NCBI RefSeq assembly: GCF_000003195.3
Contig: NC_012874.2
Coordinates: forward strand, 60,889,768 to 60,953,767
From: Sorghum bicolor
Taxonomy: Eukaryota; Streptophyta; Magnoliopsida; Poales; Poaceae
Direction of reading: 5' to 3'
DNA: 64,000 nucleotides
Below the pieces are notes generated by a model. The model had not been told where the DNA came from and ran no database searches. It was given only the letters and a program-made list of their open reading frames with translations. Each line of letters opens with the position of its first letter. Position 1 is the stretch's first letter. Position numbers and translations under genes: made by a program. Below are positions 12,030 to 23,159 of this stretch, in pieces.

Positions 12030-13130
12030 GTCGTTTTCCTTACAATGAGAATGTATACTGCAAGTATGCAACTTGGGTTGTTCTAGTTGCTAATTACTTT
12101 GTGGTCAAATATGGATCACAAACTAGATTTTAGGTTGATACTTATCTAGGAAATAAACCCCTAAAACTAGGTTTCCTGAGTTGTTTAGTATTGTTAGAAG
12201 GAAACAAGATACAATTGCTATAGTCATGAGTTTGCCTAATTTAAATATCTCTTTTAGAAGAAATTTAGTTGGTGCGAACTTGAGAAACTGGAATCGAATC
12301 GTAGCCTCCTTACAGCAAGTTAACTTACTATACGATAGAGATATGTTTGTTTGGGGTTTACAGGCCTCTAGGGTTTACACAGTCAAGTCAATATATGTTG
12401 CTTGATTAATAATGGTGTTAGGATGTCACAAGATATTTAGCAAACGAAACTGCCAATGGAAATAAAAATTTTCATGTGGTATTTAAAAAGAGGGGTTCCG
12501 TTAACCAAAGATAATTTGGCTAAGAGAAACTGGTTTGGAGACAAAAAAAATGCTCCTTTTATCATGTACCAGAGACAATTAACCATCTCTTTTTTAGTTG
12601 TTCTAATGCAAAATTTTTGTGCCACGCTATTCATATGCTTTTTGGGCTAAAACCGCCAATTAATATGGATGAATTTTTAATTCTTGGACTAAACTAGGAA
12701 CCAAAAAGTATAATGTATTTATTAATGACAACATCCACACTATTATGGGCGATCTGGTTAACAAGAAATGACATTGTTTTTGACAAATGCAAACCCAAAA
12801 ACTTTCTTGCAGGTACTATTCAGGGGAACCCACTGGCTACGTAAATGGGCGCAACTACAGCGGCATGAAGATCGAAAGAGTCTTTTAATCTCGGTAGCCA
12901 CTCATTTTGAGACATCAGCCTTAGATTTCTTTGGTTCTAATGGATGGCTGCATCAAAGACTTGTTGGTTTCGCTTAGACAGGAACATTTTTCTGTTACCT
13001 AGCGTGTGTGTTTTTGTGCTTTAGCTGAACTTTTTTAGTGGTGTTTGGAGATTTGTAATAATTGGCCTGACTCTATCTTCAGATAGATGAAGCCGGATTT
13101 TATATCCATTATTAAAAAAAATTGTTATAT
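12030..13130 (+). pseudogene. Decayed LINE 3' end with zf-RVT domain
   Basis: Read on plus in shifting frames, this matches the C-terminal end of plant L1-type ORF2 proteins. First comes a segment around 12150-12405 (LFSIVRRKQDTIA and following). Next is the plant reverse-transcriptase zinc-binding region from 12456 (motif KIFMWYLKRGV.LTKDNLAKRNW). Last is a segment at about 12745-12970 (NDIVFDKC.PKTFLQVLFRG.HWLR). An A-rich 3' end near 13110-13125 fits a LINE tail. Frameshifts and stops split the frame. The polymerase core is absent, as expected for a 5'-truncated, long-dead copy. Homology is by motif memory only. Confidence 0.75.
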
Positions 13131-13317
13131 CGGAGCATATTCTAGGACCGGTACGACAGAACAGACCTTGAGTCACTTCAAGTGCTAATTTGTAGTTGTA
13201 GCTTATATTAGACGATTGATTCATGAGGAAAACCTTCATCCTTTGCTTAGAAGAACTATGTACGGATCAAACAATTGACATGGCATGGTATACTCAACCT
13301 AGAAACACCAGACATGT

Positions 13318-13580
13318 GTACTCTCTCCCTCCAAAAAACAGATGAAGTTATGGTTGTAAGGTTAATCAAATATTCTTAAGTTTAATCAAGTTTATAGAAA
13401 AATATCGTCAACGTTTATATCTCTGAATAGATTTTATACGCAAATATTTTCACAATTCATCTAATTATTCGGTGTCACAAATGTCAATGTCTTTTTTTTT
13501 ACATATGGTCAAATTTAAAGATTAACCTTCTCGGAAAATGAGAATTATATATTTTTAAGTATCATTTTTTGGATCCTTTG
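13318..13580. mobile_element. Possible degenerate Stowaway-like MITE
   Basis: Starts tactctctccctccaaaaaacag and contains the usual AT-rich body and tggtcaaatttaaag-type internal block. The right terminus (ttcaaaaaatg-like) is poorly preserved. Limits are approximate. Confidence 0.35.
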
Positions 13581-13599
13581 ACTATGCCAAAGATTATTA

Positions 13600-14100
13600 G
13601 AATTGCGCGTAAGTTCACGAGCTGGTCATGTGAGTAAAATGCCTAGTAGTAATTTCAGGTAGTATATGTACCTGCTCTGCTCGTTGTCGTCGCTTCGCCT
13701 CGGTCTCACGCCAGGCGACGACCAACAGTCCAAGAACCCACACGAGTCGGCGAGTAGTCCCCCGGCGATCCTACTATTGCCCCCCCCCCGGTCCCGGTGT
13801 GGGATCTCGTCGTCGTCGTCCTCCTCGTGCAGCAGTGAGCAGCGGCCCATGTCTGGCACGTGGCATGGCAAGGGATCGTCAGAGCCCATATCACCAATGC
13901 AACTGTCGCTGCTGTTGCTCAAATAACAACGCAATTGCCTCGGGATCGGGAAGATTTCCGATGCGGATGCGGGTGAGGATGGGATGGGGACGGACCGCCG
14001 CCGACGCAGCGCAACAGCCACACCGACGCGACGCCGACACTGACCCGCGGCAAGCGCTCTCGAATCTCAAAGTCATCGTTCTAAAAAGTTTTTTTGGATT
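13600..14100. other. GC-rich island of unknown origin
   Basis: About 450 bp of GC-rich sequence, open on both strands (for example 13626-14021 minus), sits among MITEs. Composition suggests a captured exon or a remnant of a gene's first exon. The predicted peptides are low-complexity and I recognise no domain. Confidence 0.25.
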
Positions 14101-14193
14101 ACTTTCGTTTTTAGGAACTTTTTGAATTTTGATAAATTCAGTTCACCTGTAATTCGACGAATCTTTTCAACATAGTCCATAATTGAATAATAA

Positions 14194-14436
14194 GGTCTTG
14201 TTTAGTTCCAAAAAGTTTTTGGTTTTCGAGACTGTAGCACTTTCGTTTTTATTTGACAAACATTGTCCAATCATGGAGTAACTAGGTTTAAAAGATTTAT
14301 CTCGCGATTTACAGGTAAACTGTGCAATTAGCTTTTATTTTTGTCTATATTTAGTTCTCCATGCATGTGCCGCAAGATTCGATGTGAAGAGAAATCTTAA
14401 AAAGTTTTTGATTTTTGAGGTGAACTAAACAAGACT
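14194..14436. mobile_element. Tourist-type MITE inside an older MITE remnant
   Basis: Inverted ends ggtcttgtttagttcc and gtgaactaaacaagact are flanked by TAA at 14191-14193 and 14437-14439. The flanks (14075-14193 and 14440-14520) are themselves pieces of the same MITE family (gaatctttt, aaatgaaagtgctac), so this is a nested insertion. Confidence 0.85.
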
Positions 14437-14664
14437 TAATTATCAAATACAAATGAAAGTGCTACGGTACCCGAAATGTAAAATTTTTACCAACTCAACA
14501 AGGTCTAAACTCGCGATAAACAAGATTGAGAAATCTTAAAAAGTTTTTGATTTTTGAGGTGAACTAAACAAGACTTAATTATCAAATACAAATGAAAGTG
14601 CTACGGTACCCGAAACGTAAAATTTTTACCAACTCAACAAGGTCTAAACTCGCGATAAACAAGA
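14389..14664. repeat. 139-bp tandem duplication across a MITE end
   Basis: The unit starting gagaaatcttaaaaag at 14389 recurs at 14528. It contains the right end of the nested MITE plus about 90 bp of the older MITE. The copies differ at one base that I can see (cgaaatg versus cgaaacg). Confidence 0.9.
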
Positions 14665-14780
14665 CGTAGCCTTGACCACGTCCGTCCGGAACATGGGATT
14701 TCTTTCACTCAAGTTCTATGGTCGTTTCCTCAGAATTCCTGCCGAATCAAACGGTTCCATTTTTAGCAATGTCAGTACTA

Positions 14781-15365
14781 GGCCTTGTTTAGTTCACCCC
14801 GAAAACCAAAAAGTTTTTAAGATTCTTTATGATATCGAATCTTGTGGCATATGCATAAAGCATTAAATGTAGATGAAAACAAAAAATAATTACATAGTTT
14901 GTCTGTAAATCAGGAGACCAATCTTTTGACCTTAGTTAGTCCATGATTAGATAATATTTGCCACAAACAAACGAAAGTGTTAGAGCATCTCCAAGGGTTT
15001 TGCATTTGAGGTTTGCATTTGAGTAATTTGCCAAAAAGCTTCAAAAGGGATATCCAGCGATTTTGCATTTGGAGTTTGTAATTTGGGCAACTTGGCAAAT
15101 GAGGGAGCAAACTTGGCAAAAATGCCAAGTTGTAGACAGCTTTGCAAACTTGATCACGCGTGCAAAGTCACGCGCAAGGAAAGCGCGCGCGCCTGGAGAC
15201 CTCCTATTTTTATCCTTTGCCAAGTCCAAATGCCAATTCCCTTGGAGATGGCCTATTTTTATCCTTTGCATTTTGTTATGGGAGTTTGCAAACAACAACA
15301 AATGCCAAGTTAATTTGCCAAAGCCTTTGGAGATGCTCAAAAAGTTTTAGCATCTAAACAAGGCC
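14781..15365. mobile_element. Tourist-type MITE split by a second MITE
   Basis: Left end ggccttgtttagttc at 14781 and right end ctaaacaaggcc ending at 15365. The body is interrupted at 14983-15338 by an unrelated element. The family hallmark block (caaacaaacgaaagtg) directly precedes the insertion. Confidence 0.8.
14983..15338. mobile_element. Nested MITE with GAGCATCTCCAA ends
   Basis: Inverted ends gagcatctccaag and tttggagatgctc surround about 330 bp rich in tttgca/tgccaa words, many of them mutually complementary. No coding capacity. Target duplication is not clear. Confidence 0.75.
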
Positions 15366-15593
15366 TTAGTTGGTGAAAAATTTTAGCTACAGTAGCACTT
15401 TTATTTCTATTTCATAATTATTGTCCAATTATAAACTAATTAATCTTAAAAAATTCATCTCATAAATTACAAATGTGTAATTAGTTATTTTTTAATATAT
15501 ATTTAATACTTTATATATGTGTCTAAATATTTGATTTGAGGTGACAAAAAATCTTAAAAGAATTTAGTAAACTTTTAGGAACTAAACAGGGCC
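15362..15593. mobile_element. Tourist-type MITE abutting the previous one
   Basis: Starts aggccttagttggtg and ends aggaactaaacagggcc. The AT-rich body carries the family words (agctacagtagcac, gtccaattataaac). It directly follows the MITE ending at 15365 and is the last element before the GT34 gene's 3' side. Confidence 0.65.
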
Positions 15594-15597
15594 CTAC

Positions 15598-15837
15598 TCT
15601 AACACGACAACACAGTGATTTCAGTCTTTGGACGAAATCCACGCGTTACAAAAAGAGGCCCAAATCTGCCCACTCTCATCATAACAGGCCCAAATCCCTG
15701 ACGGTACGAGTATGATGACACCCAAATCCAAGATTTACAGCACACACTGATGACTGACACAATCTGCATCCATAGCTTGTCTCATTTATAGCCGTATAGA
15801 CCACCGTCCACGGACGACGGTGCCGGTGCCACCCTCA
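15598..15837 (-). other. 3' flank / probable 3' UTR of the GT34 gene
   Basis: About 240 bp between the last MITE and the stop codon, unique-looking with no ORF. Presumed 3' UTR by position. No clear polyadenylation signal stands out. Confidence 0.4.
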
Positions 15838-17286
15838 TCAGTGCGCGGCGGGGTAGTCGAACGGCAGCGGCGCGACGCTGTCGCTGAGCGGCGCGGCGTG
15901 TCGGAACCCGTACGCGCGGAGCACCTGGTCGTCCGCGAACGCCAGCGCGCGGCGGATCCCCTCGGCGCACCGCTTCCGCGTGTACATCCGGTTGGGCGCG
16001 CCGCCGCAGGGCTGGCAACCCGTGAAGTGCGTCACGAAGGGGCGCCGCCACCCCTTCTGCCCGCCGCCGTCGGGCCCAGGGACGCCGCCGCCACTCCCGT
16101 CGCGCCGCCTCACCGCCTCGCGCCGCGCCGCCGCGTACAGGAGGTGCTCGCGCTCCGCGTGGCGGCGTCGGAGCCCGCGCCCGACCCCGCCGCGCTCCAC
16201 GGCCTCGTACCGCGCCGCCACGCCGTCGAGGCGGTCCACGATCTCCGCCCAGTACCCCTGGAAGTAGTAGCCGGACTCGAGGAACGTGGCGTTGGACCAC
16301 CGCGCCCGCTCCGGGTGCCGCGACAGCAGGTACACGAGCGCCGACTGGTCGTCCGACTCGTCGTTGGGCTTCCCCTCCAGCTCCTCCCGCAGCGTCTTCC
16401 CCCACCGCGCGTACTCCGGCGACGCGGGCCCCATCCGCGCCCACGCGTCCATCAGGTCCAGCGACCACTGGCAGTTGCGGATGAGAAACACGCCGGCGTT
16501 CAGCCCCACCCATGACCGCTCCTCGTACACCTCCCGCTCCCACCCGTACACCACCAGGTTGTGGCCGCCGTAGCGGTGCAGCGGGAGGGAGAAGTCCATG
16601 TCGGTGAAGACGGCGTCGGCGTCGACCCACCACACCCACTCGGCGTCCGGGTGCGCCAGCATGGCGGCGCGTACGGCCGGGATCTTGGCCCAGTACGCCA
16701 CCATGGACGGCTCCAGCAGCGCCGTGTTGTAGAGCAGCTCGATCCCGTGGAGCCGGCAGTAGTCCAGCTTGTTCTTGAGGAACCGCAGCAGCGCGTGGTC
16801 GCCGCCGGGGCCCTTGCAGGGCTCCGGCTGCGACCCCGTCACCATCACCACCCGCCCCGCCACCCCCGCCGCCGCCGACGCGCCGTCCAGGCCCCGCGTC
16901 CGCAGCCACGCCGCGCGCTTCGCGTCCCAGTCCGTGATGTCGCGCCGCCGCCGCTGACCCACCGCCACGGCGTACGACAGCGACGGGTCGTCGTAGAACG
17001 TGCGCGGGCCCTTCCCGACGGCGGCCACGGAGGCGGACGGCGAGGATGAAGCGGCGTCGGCGTTGGCTGACGATGACGGCACGGGCAGGGAGACGATGTT
17101 GGGCACGGGCGGCGGCGCGAGGACGGAGGCCGAGGAGAGGAGCACGAGCGCGGCCACCACGGCGCCCGCCGCGAACGCCAGCCCCTCCCGGACCCGCCCC
17201 GCCGGGAGCACCAGGTGGCCGCCGTGCGGCCTCGGCGCACCGCCGCCGCCCTTGACGCAGAACGGCACGGACTCGGACGCGGCCAT
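15838..17286 (-). CDS. GT34 family glycosyltransferase (GT6/GT7-like, type II Golgi protein)
   Basis: An intronless gene of 482 residues. It has a short cytosolic N-terminus, a single membrane anchor at about residues 36-57, a low-complexity Ala/Ser/Pro stem to about 95, and the catalytic domain. Family signatures seen are VTGSQPEPCK (149-158), DHALLRFLKNKLDYCRLHG (163-181), the metal/nucleotide-sugar motif D-A-D at 222-224 within WWVDADAVF, and GLNAGVFLIRNCQWSLDLMD. A C-terminal THFTGCQPCGG also fits. GT34 contains xyloglucan 6-xylosyltransferases and galactomannan galactosyltransferases; the spacing looks closer to the plant GT6/GT7 (galactomannan galactosyltransferase-like) branch, but substrate cannot be read from sequence. 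I chose the ATG at 17286, just before the conserved N-terminus. The same frame stays open to 17814, but that extension is GC-rich noise. The insertion-like Arg/Gly-rich loop after YWAEIVDRLDGVAARYEAV is a lineage oddity. Confidence 0.9.
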   Translation of the reverse strand: MAASESVPFCVKGGGGAPRPHGGHLVLPAGRVREGLAFAAGAVVAALVLLSSASVLAPPPVPNIVSLPVPSSSANADAASSSPSASVAAVGKGPRTFYDDPSLSYAVAVGQRRRRDITDWDAKRAAWLRTRGLDGASAAAGVAGRVVMVTGSQPEPCKGPGGDHALLRFLKNKLDYCRLHGIELLYNTALLEPSMVAYWAKIPAVRAAMLAHPDAEWVWWVDADAVFTDMDFSLPLHRYGGHNLVVYGWEREVYEERSWVGLNAGVFLIRNCQWSLDLMDAWARMGPASPEYARWGKTLREELEGKPNDESDDQSALVYLLSRHPERARWSNATFLESGYYFQGYWAEIVDRLDGVAARYEAVERGGVGRGLRRRHAEREHLLYAAARREAVRRRDGSGGGVPGPDGGGQKGWRRPFVTHFTGCQPCGGAPNRMYTRKRCAEGIRRALAFADDQVLRAYGFRHAAPLSDSVAPLPFDYPAAH

Positions 17287-18072
17287 GGCGCAGGCTCGCT
17301 CGCCTCGGTCGCGTGTGGGTGTTGTGGAACGGAAGTGGGAAGTGTGCGGCACAAGGCTAAAGCTCGCTCGGGTTTCGAGGCGGGGGGAAAGGGAGGCAAA
17401 GGCAAGTGGCGCGGGCGGGCGGGGGGGGGGTGGCTTTTCTTGACGGGAGCAGCGCGGCGCAAGAGGAGAGCGAAACGGGGGCGCGGCTGCAGCGGCCGAG
17501 GAAGCGGTGGTGGTTCCCTTCCTGCTTGCTGGATAAAAGCGCGGGCGGGCGGGCCGCGGCCTGCGGATGGATCGGTCAAGCTGTTGAAGCAGGCCCTTTT
17601 TTTTTGTTAAAAAAAAATGCGCTGTTGAAGCAGGCAGGCAGGCAGGCAGGCAGGCGGCCGGGCGCTGTGGCAATGTGTCCTGTCGTGAGTCAGGCAGTGA
17701 GCGGACGACGCCGTGTGAGCTCGTGACGGTGCGGGGCGACTGGGGGCACCGGATCCGGATCGGACCTGTTGTTTTTTTCTTCTTTCCCTTAGCGCGAGGT
17801 CCGGGCATGGGCACGGCACGACGGCCACGTTCGCCCTTTGCCGTACGCTGACCACAGAGATATCTACAGGACCTTCTTGTGCATGACGCAATGTACGTAG
17901 GAGATACAGATACCAGCGGTACGTACTGCTAGATATCGTATGAGATAGAAACTTCTTGCTGGTTTAGATATGATGGTATTATTATTGAGCCGTTCACGTA
18001 CTATTGAATATTATTAGCGGTATTTGTATCTCTAAATAAGTTGATTATAAAAATAGATTACGATCTAGCTAA
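17287..18072 (-). promoter_or_regulatory. 5' flank and presumed promoter of the GT34 gene
   Basis: GC-rich proximal region (17287-17560) with a long G run near 17420, poly-T/poly-A tracts at 17597-17617 and a (GGCA)n microsatellite at about 17629-17654. No convincing TATA box in the usual window on minus. Called promoter by position only. Confidence 0.35.
17629..17654. repeat. (GGCA)n microsatellite
   Basis: Six consecutive CAGG/GGCA units about 345 bp upstream of the GT34 start codon. Confidence 0.9.
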
Positions 18073-18110
18073 TCTATACCTACTACTAAATTGTGAAAAT
18101 TTCAGTCTGT
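18073..18110 (+). mobile_element. Helitron-like 5' terminus
   Basis: TCTATACCTACTACTA preceded by A matches the plant Helitron 5' end (TC with a TCTACTA-like word, inserted between A and T). A similar terminus is at about 18493 (tctatccctaatatatat) and another at 33146. The partner 3' end could be the CTAG at 33870, which would make one Helitron carrying the gene fragment at 18547-19006 and later split by the chromovirus. I cannot prove the pairing. Confidence 0.5.
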
Positions 18111-18546
18111 CAAAAAAAATCTTCTGCCTTCGGAGTCTGCTTTGTTAGTCTGTCCGTCAGCTAATTTTCTTTTTGTATCCGCCACGACTCCGGTCCGTAT
18201 GAAAATCCATATAGAACACAGATAATACAGGCAGAGCGGGTAAAGCTGCGGTAAATTTCCGCCACTTTTTTGGTATGGATTTTTTTGGTCTGGCTACTTA
18301 TATCAATGGTGAAGATCGGATAAAAAATTGCATCCGACCCAACATAGACAAGAAAGAAACTTCTCTCCCAAATCAGACTCGAAATCACATCCAACCAATC
18401 AAATCCAAGTCTAAATCCAAATCAAATCAAAGGAAATAAAACATCTAACCAAATCGAATCAACCATGGACAACTAGACGGAATTGGCAAAATCTATCCCT
18501 AATATATATTTGTTAAAATTTCAAGTCTGCCACAAATTTCTGTCAG

Positions 18547-19006
18547 TCAGTAATACATTGGCCTCTCCCTACTTCGTAACAATCTCCACTCCAAAATCAA
18601 AGTAGAATAGCCATTGCAAAAAAAGGAAGGAAAATAAATTGCATCCAAATCCAACACATCACAGACGTCCGTAGATGGACATATTAACAAAGCGATCCAA
18701 ACATCCACAAAATTCACAAAGACCACATCTGCCTTCAATTCAGTGTTGTAGCTGTATTGGAGAAGAAGTGCAGATCTGAAGAAGAGAACTCGAGCAGACC
18801 TGCCACCGCCGCCGTGCTGCAGTAGAACGTCGTGGGCGCCGCTGCCACCATGCTGCAGCAGATCGGTGGCTGCTCGTGCTACAGGACTGCAGGTCTGCAG
18901 CAGAACCGTCGCCATCGCGTGGGGGCTCCGAGGACCGCGTCGCTGTTAACCGCTGCCGTCGCTTGGTGCCGCTTGGGGCCTCTGAGAGCTTTAGAGCCGC
19001 GCTTGG
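18547..19006 (-). pseudogene. Captured gene fragment, left part
   Basis: A GC-rich exon-like block ends abruptly at the chromovirus insertion. On minus, an ATG at 18915 opens a 122-codon frame rich in LLQ and HGG words, then runs into AT-rich sequence with no stop-delimited domain I know. The block continues on the other side of the retrotransposon at 32853-32990 once one CTTGG is removed. A Helitron-captured first exon is the likeliest reading, because Helitron-type ends lie on both sides. Confidence 0.4.
19002..19006. repeat. Target-site duplication CTTGG (left)
   Basis: Five bases directly before the left LTR, identical to 32848-32852 after the right LTR. A 5-bp duplication is standard for Ty3/gypsy integration. 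Confidence 0.97.
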
Positions 19007-22000
19007 TGTGGCAGAACCTCCTGAATTAAGTGGCCCACATGCACACATCATTGTCCCAAAGACTTCTGATCGACGTGCACGAGTTCCAAATGACTCAAGA
19101 AGTCTGTCGGGTGTCCTCGGGAAACCCGAATCATCCACGTAACATTCTTTCAGGAATTCCCTCATCAAGCATCACAGTATTACAACGTTTCATAGGTAAG
19201 AGAAATCAGAGTAAAAGCGGAAAGGTTACATAACATAGTTTGAAACTGAAGATCATAGTTTACAAACCATAAGTACATAAAAGCTTCGGAACTTTATTAT
19301 TACATAAACCATAGATTCACACAACAACTTTTACTTGCCCAAGGTCACACATCAGAAACCTCATCGTCACTTTCCTCCACAAGAGTAAAGTAACCATGAC
19401 CATCAAAAGGATTAGCAAGAGATTCACCTGCAACATGGGTTAAGAAACCCTGAGTACAAAAGTACTCAACAAGACTTAACCGACTATAAAAGAGATGAAG
19501 ACTCAGGTATGCAGGCTATAGGGATTCAAGGTAATGCTTTAGCAAGTTCAAAGTATTTCTTTTGCATAAAAGCTTACTAAGCGTAAAGCCTACTTTCAAG
19601 TTTTAACTCAAGATTATCACTTATAACTAGCTAAGATCATTATCCAACTTTCATAAACAAAACACCTTTTTCTTATACCAAAGATTCACTTATTACTACG
19701 ATGATGGTACGAGGATTGAGGCTCCATATCCGAGGAAACACGGCGATTCGAATCGATTAAACCCAGCTGGGGATTCAGTACCACACGACATATGTAGAAC
19801 TTAATCTTGCATATGTCAACCTTTTCTATAGATCCTCCCATACAAGAACGGGTCCAGCGTCACCCGAGAGTACAGTACACCACCATCCTACAGCCAATCT
19901 AGATGTTTCCCGGTCATCTCAGATCCGTAAGGTGGGTACACGCTACTCTCGCCATCTCTCCACTCCCAGTACGCGGTTAGCCGTTCTCAAGTATCGGAAT
20001 AGCTATAGGTAAGGCTTACCGCCGCATGTGGGCTGTACTCAAAGGTCTCAATCACAACAGGCCAATCAACGGTACGGTCCTTAATCGACTCAGTTGGAGA
20101 CACTACTTTAAGACTCCATTCTTAAAGCAAGTCCATCAACCGGTCTCAAGTTAAACATCATTAACCATAAAAGTATTCCACAACAACCCTTCAAACTTTC
20201 TCATTTGAAAACTTATCTAATAAGCATGGCTAAGCATACTAGCATTTTCATAAAGCAAGTATCAAGGTTAATATGGAAATCATCAAGGTAGATAATGCAG
20301 CAAATAGGATTCACTCAACTCCTATTCACCTAATGCATCATATTAACTCAAGTGATATAAATAACTTTATGAAAATACAAGGATAGAGTTTAATGTCCGG
20401 GGCTTGCCTTGATCGGAGGGGACGTTCGGAAACTCAACTACTCTCGAAGAATCCACAAACTCGGAAGAAACCCACTGGGGATCAGATTCTTCCGGAGCGT
20501 ACTCTATACGTAAAAGTGCATATGCATGATTATACTATACTCAAGACATAATAAAGACATGTTACATGTTCTTGGATGACAACAATAAATATGACTATCT
20601 CGAGTACAATTTACCTTCATGGTAAAGAAACAAAGTAAGCTAGCTATCAAAGCATGGTTTATTGCTAAATTCATTTTATTATTTTTATTAAACAAGGTTA
20701 TGAACTCAACATATCACAAGGATTAGTTACATGAAATAAACCATAACCAGGGAGCATATCATTGCTAAGTAACCCTGGTTATCAAACAATCCAAAATATC
20801 ACCCAAAGCCTAAAGGGGTTAATTATTTCTATTTCTTTTATAAGCATTTTAAATAGCCTTATTAAGAAACAGAGCATACTTGATCAAACAGAGATGAAAT
20901 TAATCATGAAGCTAAATAACATTAACACAAGCTCACATATTAAATTTCATGATTTTTGGATATATCCATAATTTACTAAAAATCATGGAAGATTTATTTA
21001 TTATTAAACAGGGGAAATTTTCATATATATGCAAACTGCCAGAAAATGGAATCTAATATTTTTCATATGTTCTACTCATTTTAAGGAAGCCATACAAAAA
21101 TTTTCATAATTTTTGGATCAGCAGATAATTCATGGTATAAATTCAAACATCACTCATTTTTAAACAAAAAGAAAAAGAAAAGCAACACTGTGCTACTGCA
21201 GCCAGGAGCTCGGCCCAAGCCCACGTGAAACTTGGCCCAGCCGGCCCTCCCCCGTGCGCGCTGGTAGATTTGCAGAAAAGCCCTCGGCTTTCTTAGCAAC
21301 CAACCCGCAGACCAGGCTACTATTCACATGAGTCTACGGCTTTGCACACGAACCCCTCCCTCTTCTCGTCTTTACAACTGCGAGGTCCTCGGCACTCCGG
21401 CCGTCCAGAGCGCGACAGAGCGCGGTGGCGTGGGTTACGCCGGCCAACTCCGGTCACCCCGAGCCAAACTGAGACGAGCACGAGCACCAGCAAGCAACCC
21501 GCAACCGAACAAACTAGCAAACCCGTACTCTACTGCTCTAGCGAGCTCTGGCCACGAGCGGCGGCGGACATGGCCGCGGCGGTGCTTACGCCGGTGGCTC
21601 GGGACCGGTAGAGAAAGAGTGGAGAGGTCAGGAAGCATCGGCGTCTCACCCTGGGTGTGCTGACGCAGAGAGAAGGAGCGGAGAATAGTTGGGTGTTGCT
21701 TGTCCACGCGGCCAGAGACTCCGGCGGCGAGCTCCGACGAAGAAACCGACGTTCCGGTGACAGCTGTGAAGCAACGGAGAAAATAATGAGCCGATGAGCA
21801 TCACAAGGTCATGACAAAGCAAAGATGAGAGAAAGAGAGAGCAGAAAGTTGCCCGGATGGGCTGACCACAGAAGACTCGAGCTCGGCGGCGATTTACTCC
21901 GGCGAGGAGGAAAACGAGGAATTCCGGCGCTCAGGTGCGAAAGGGAACAGAAAGGTGGGTTCTGGAGATGCGCAAGGAGGTGTCGATCATCGTGGACGGC

Positions 22001-23026
22001 TCAATTTGATGCGAGGAGGATCGAGCACGGCCAATTTGGATGAGGACGGGGTACTGCTCCTCGGTGCTCCGGTGGCGGAAAAGCAGTCGGTGCTCGCAGA
22101 AGAGAAGGGCACGTCGCGCCTCTGGTTGCCAGCAGCTGCTCCACATCGTCACGAACGTAAACACGCGCTAGGACGGGGTGAAACGGCGGCTCACGCGCTG
22201 GCAACGTCGATCCCAGCTCGGCGGTCCACCGCCATGAACAGGGACCGAGCTTATCCCCCTCTTCCCCAAAATACCCTTTCTGACTTTTTGTGAAATGCAA
22301 CCAAACTTTGAATAGAAGTCAAAATTTCATCAAAATAAAAGTTATACAAAATTTTGTGAGCTACAAAATATCTTTTGGTGACCAGAGCCAAAACTGAGTG
22401 GAAAAATAGCTAAATTGGCCAAACAGTTTGAAATTCAAGTTTAATTCCAAATTTTTGAATTGGGGCAAAACAAAATTTCCAAAATTACTTTTGATTTTGT
22501 ATAACAACTTGAAAAACTCCCAACATGAAAGTTGTTCAACTTTTCAAACTCTACAACTTTCATGTTGACCACTTTTCAAAATTCCAAATAAATTTTGAAT
22601 TGGAGATTTAAGTTTGAAAAGGGGACACTTCCCGGAAATCTGTATTTTCAAAATTACTTTGAATTTTGTATGGAAACTCCAAAAACTCAAAACACCAAAG
22701 TTATACATCTTGACAAGATCTACAACTTTGCTTTTGAACTCAACTTCAAATTTTGCTTAGTTTTTAAATTACACAAAAGGGGGCAACTTAGGGTTTTGGA
22801 AAACTAGGGTTTTCCCCCTTTAAGCTTCTCGGAAAACCCTCACCCAACGTTTTTAAACTCCAAACAAGCATCCATACATAAAATAAACACACTTAAATTC
22901 CTAAACACATTCATCCAAAATAAACTTATTTTAGGTTAATGCATTAGTGTGTGCTTAACATATTTTTGATGCAATGATCATGATGACATGTCCCATTTTT
23001 AGTTCGCTTAACACGAGAGTGTTACA
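19007..23026 (-). repeat. 3' LTR of the chromovirus
   Basis: 4020 bp, essentially identical to 28828-32847. AT-rich halves flank a GC-rich centre (about 21180-22260). Many ORFs inside (for example 21328-21663) are composition artefacts present equally in both LTRs. Confidence 0.95.
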
Positions 23027-23027
23027 G

Positions 23028-23040
23028 CTCTTTCCCCCTT
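23028..23040 (-). promoter_or_regulatory. Polypurine tract of the chromovirus
   Basis: On minus it reads AAGGGGGAAAGAG, one base from the 3' LTR start. This is the expected primer for plus-strand DNA synthesis. Confidence 0.9.
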
Positions 23041-23044
23041 AAAG

Positions 23045-23063
23045 AAATCTCGTCCCGAGATTT
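23045..23063. other. Perfect 8-bp inverted repeat beside the polypurine tract
   Basis: Arms aaatctcg and cgagattt are separated by three bases. It lies between the gag-pol stop and the polypurine tract. A small RNA or DNA hairpin at this place could help define the primer or 3' end; that role is inference. Confidence 0.8.
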
Positions 23064-23159
23064 ACCTTAAAGTCTAACTAATGGAAAAGGAAGTTTGTCA
23101 AGCACTTCCAAAACCAACCTTTACAAAAAAAAAACAGGGGTAGATTATAACACTATAGA

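Noticed and set aside
15782..17579. Long ORFs overlapping GT34 in other frames
   Set aside because: Arg/Gly/Ala-rich shadows caused by high third-position GC. The frame with the D-A-D motif and membrane anchor is the real one.
17287..17814. N-terminal extension giving the GT34 protein 658 residues
   Set aside because: The added residues are low-complexity Pro/Arg/Ser from GC-rich promoter DNA. The ATG at 17286 gives the normal short cytosolic tail and membrane anchor.
21328..22300. Several 70-112-codon ORFs in the chromovirus LTR
   Set aside because: Present identically in both LTRs in the GC-rich centre, overlapping on both strands, with no known LTR-encoded protein.
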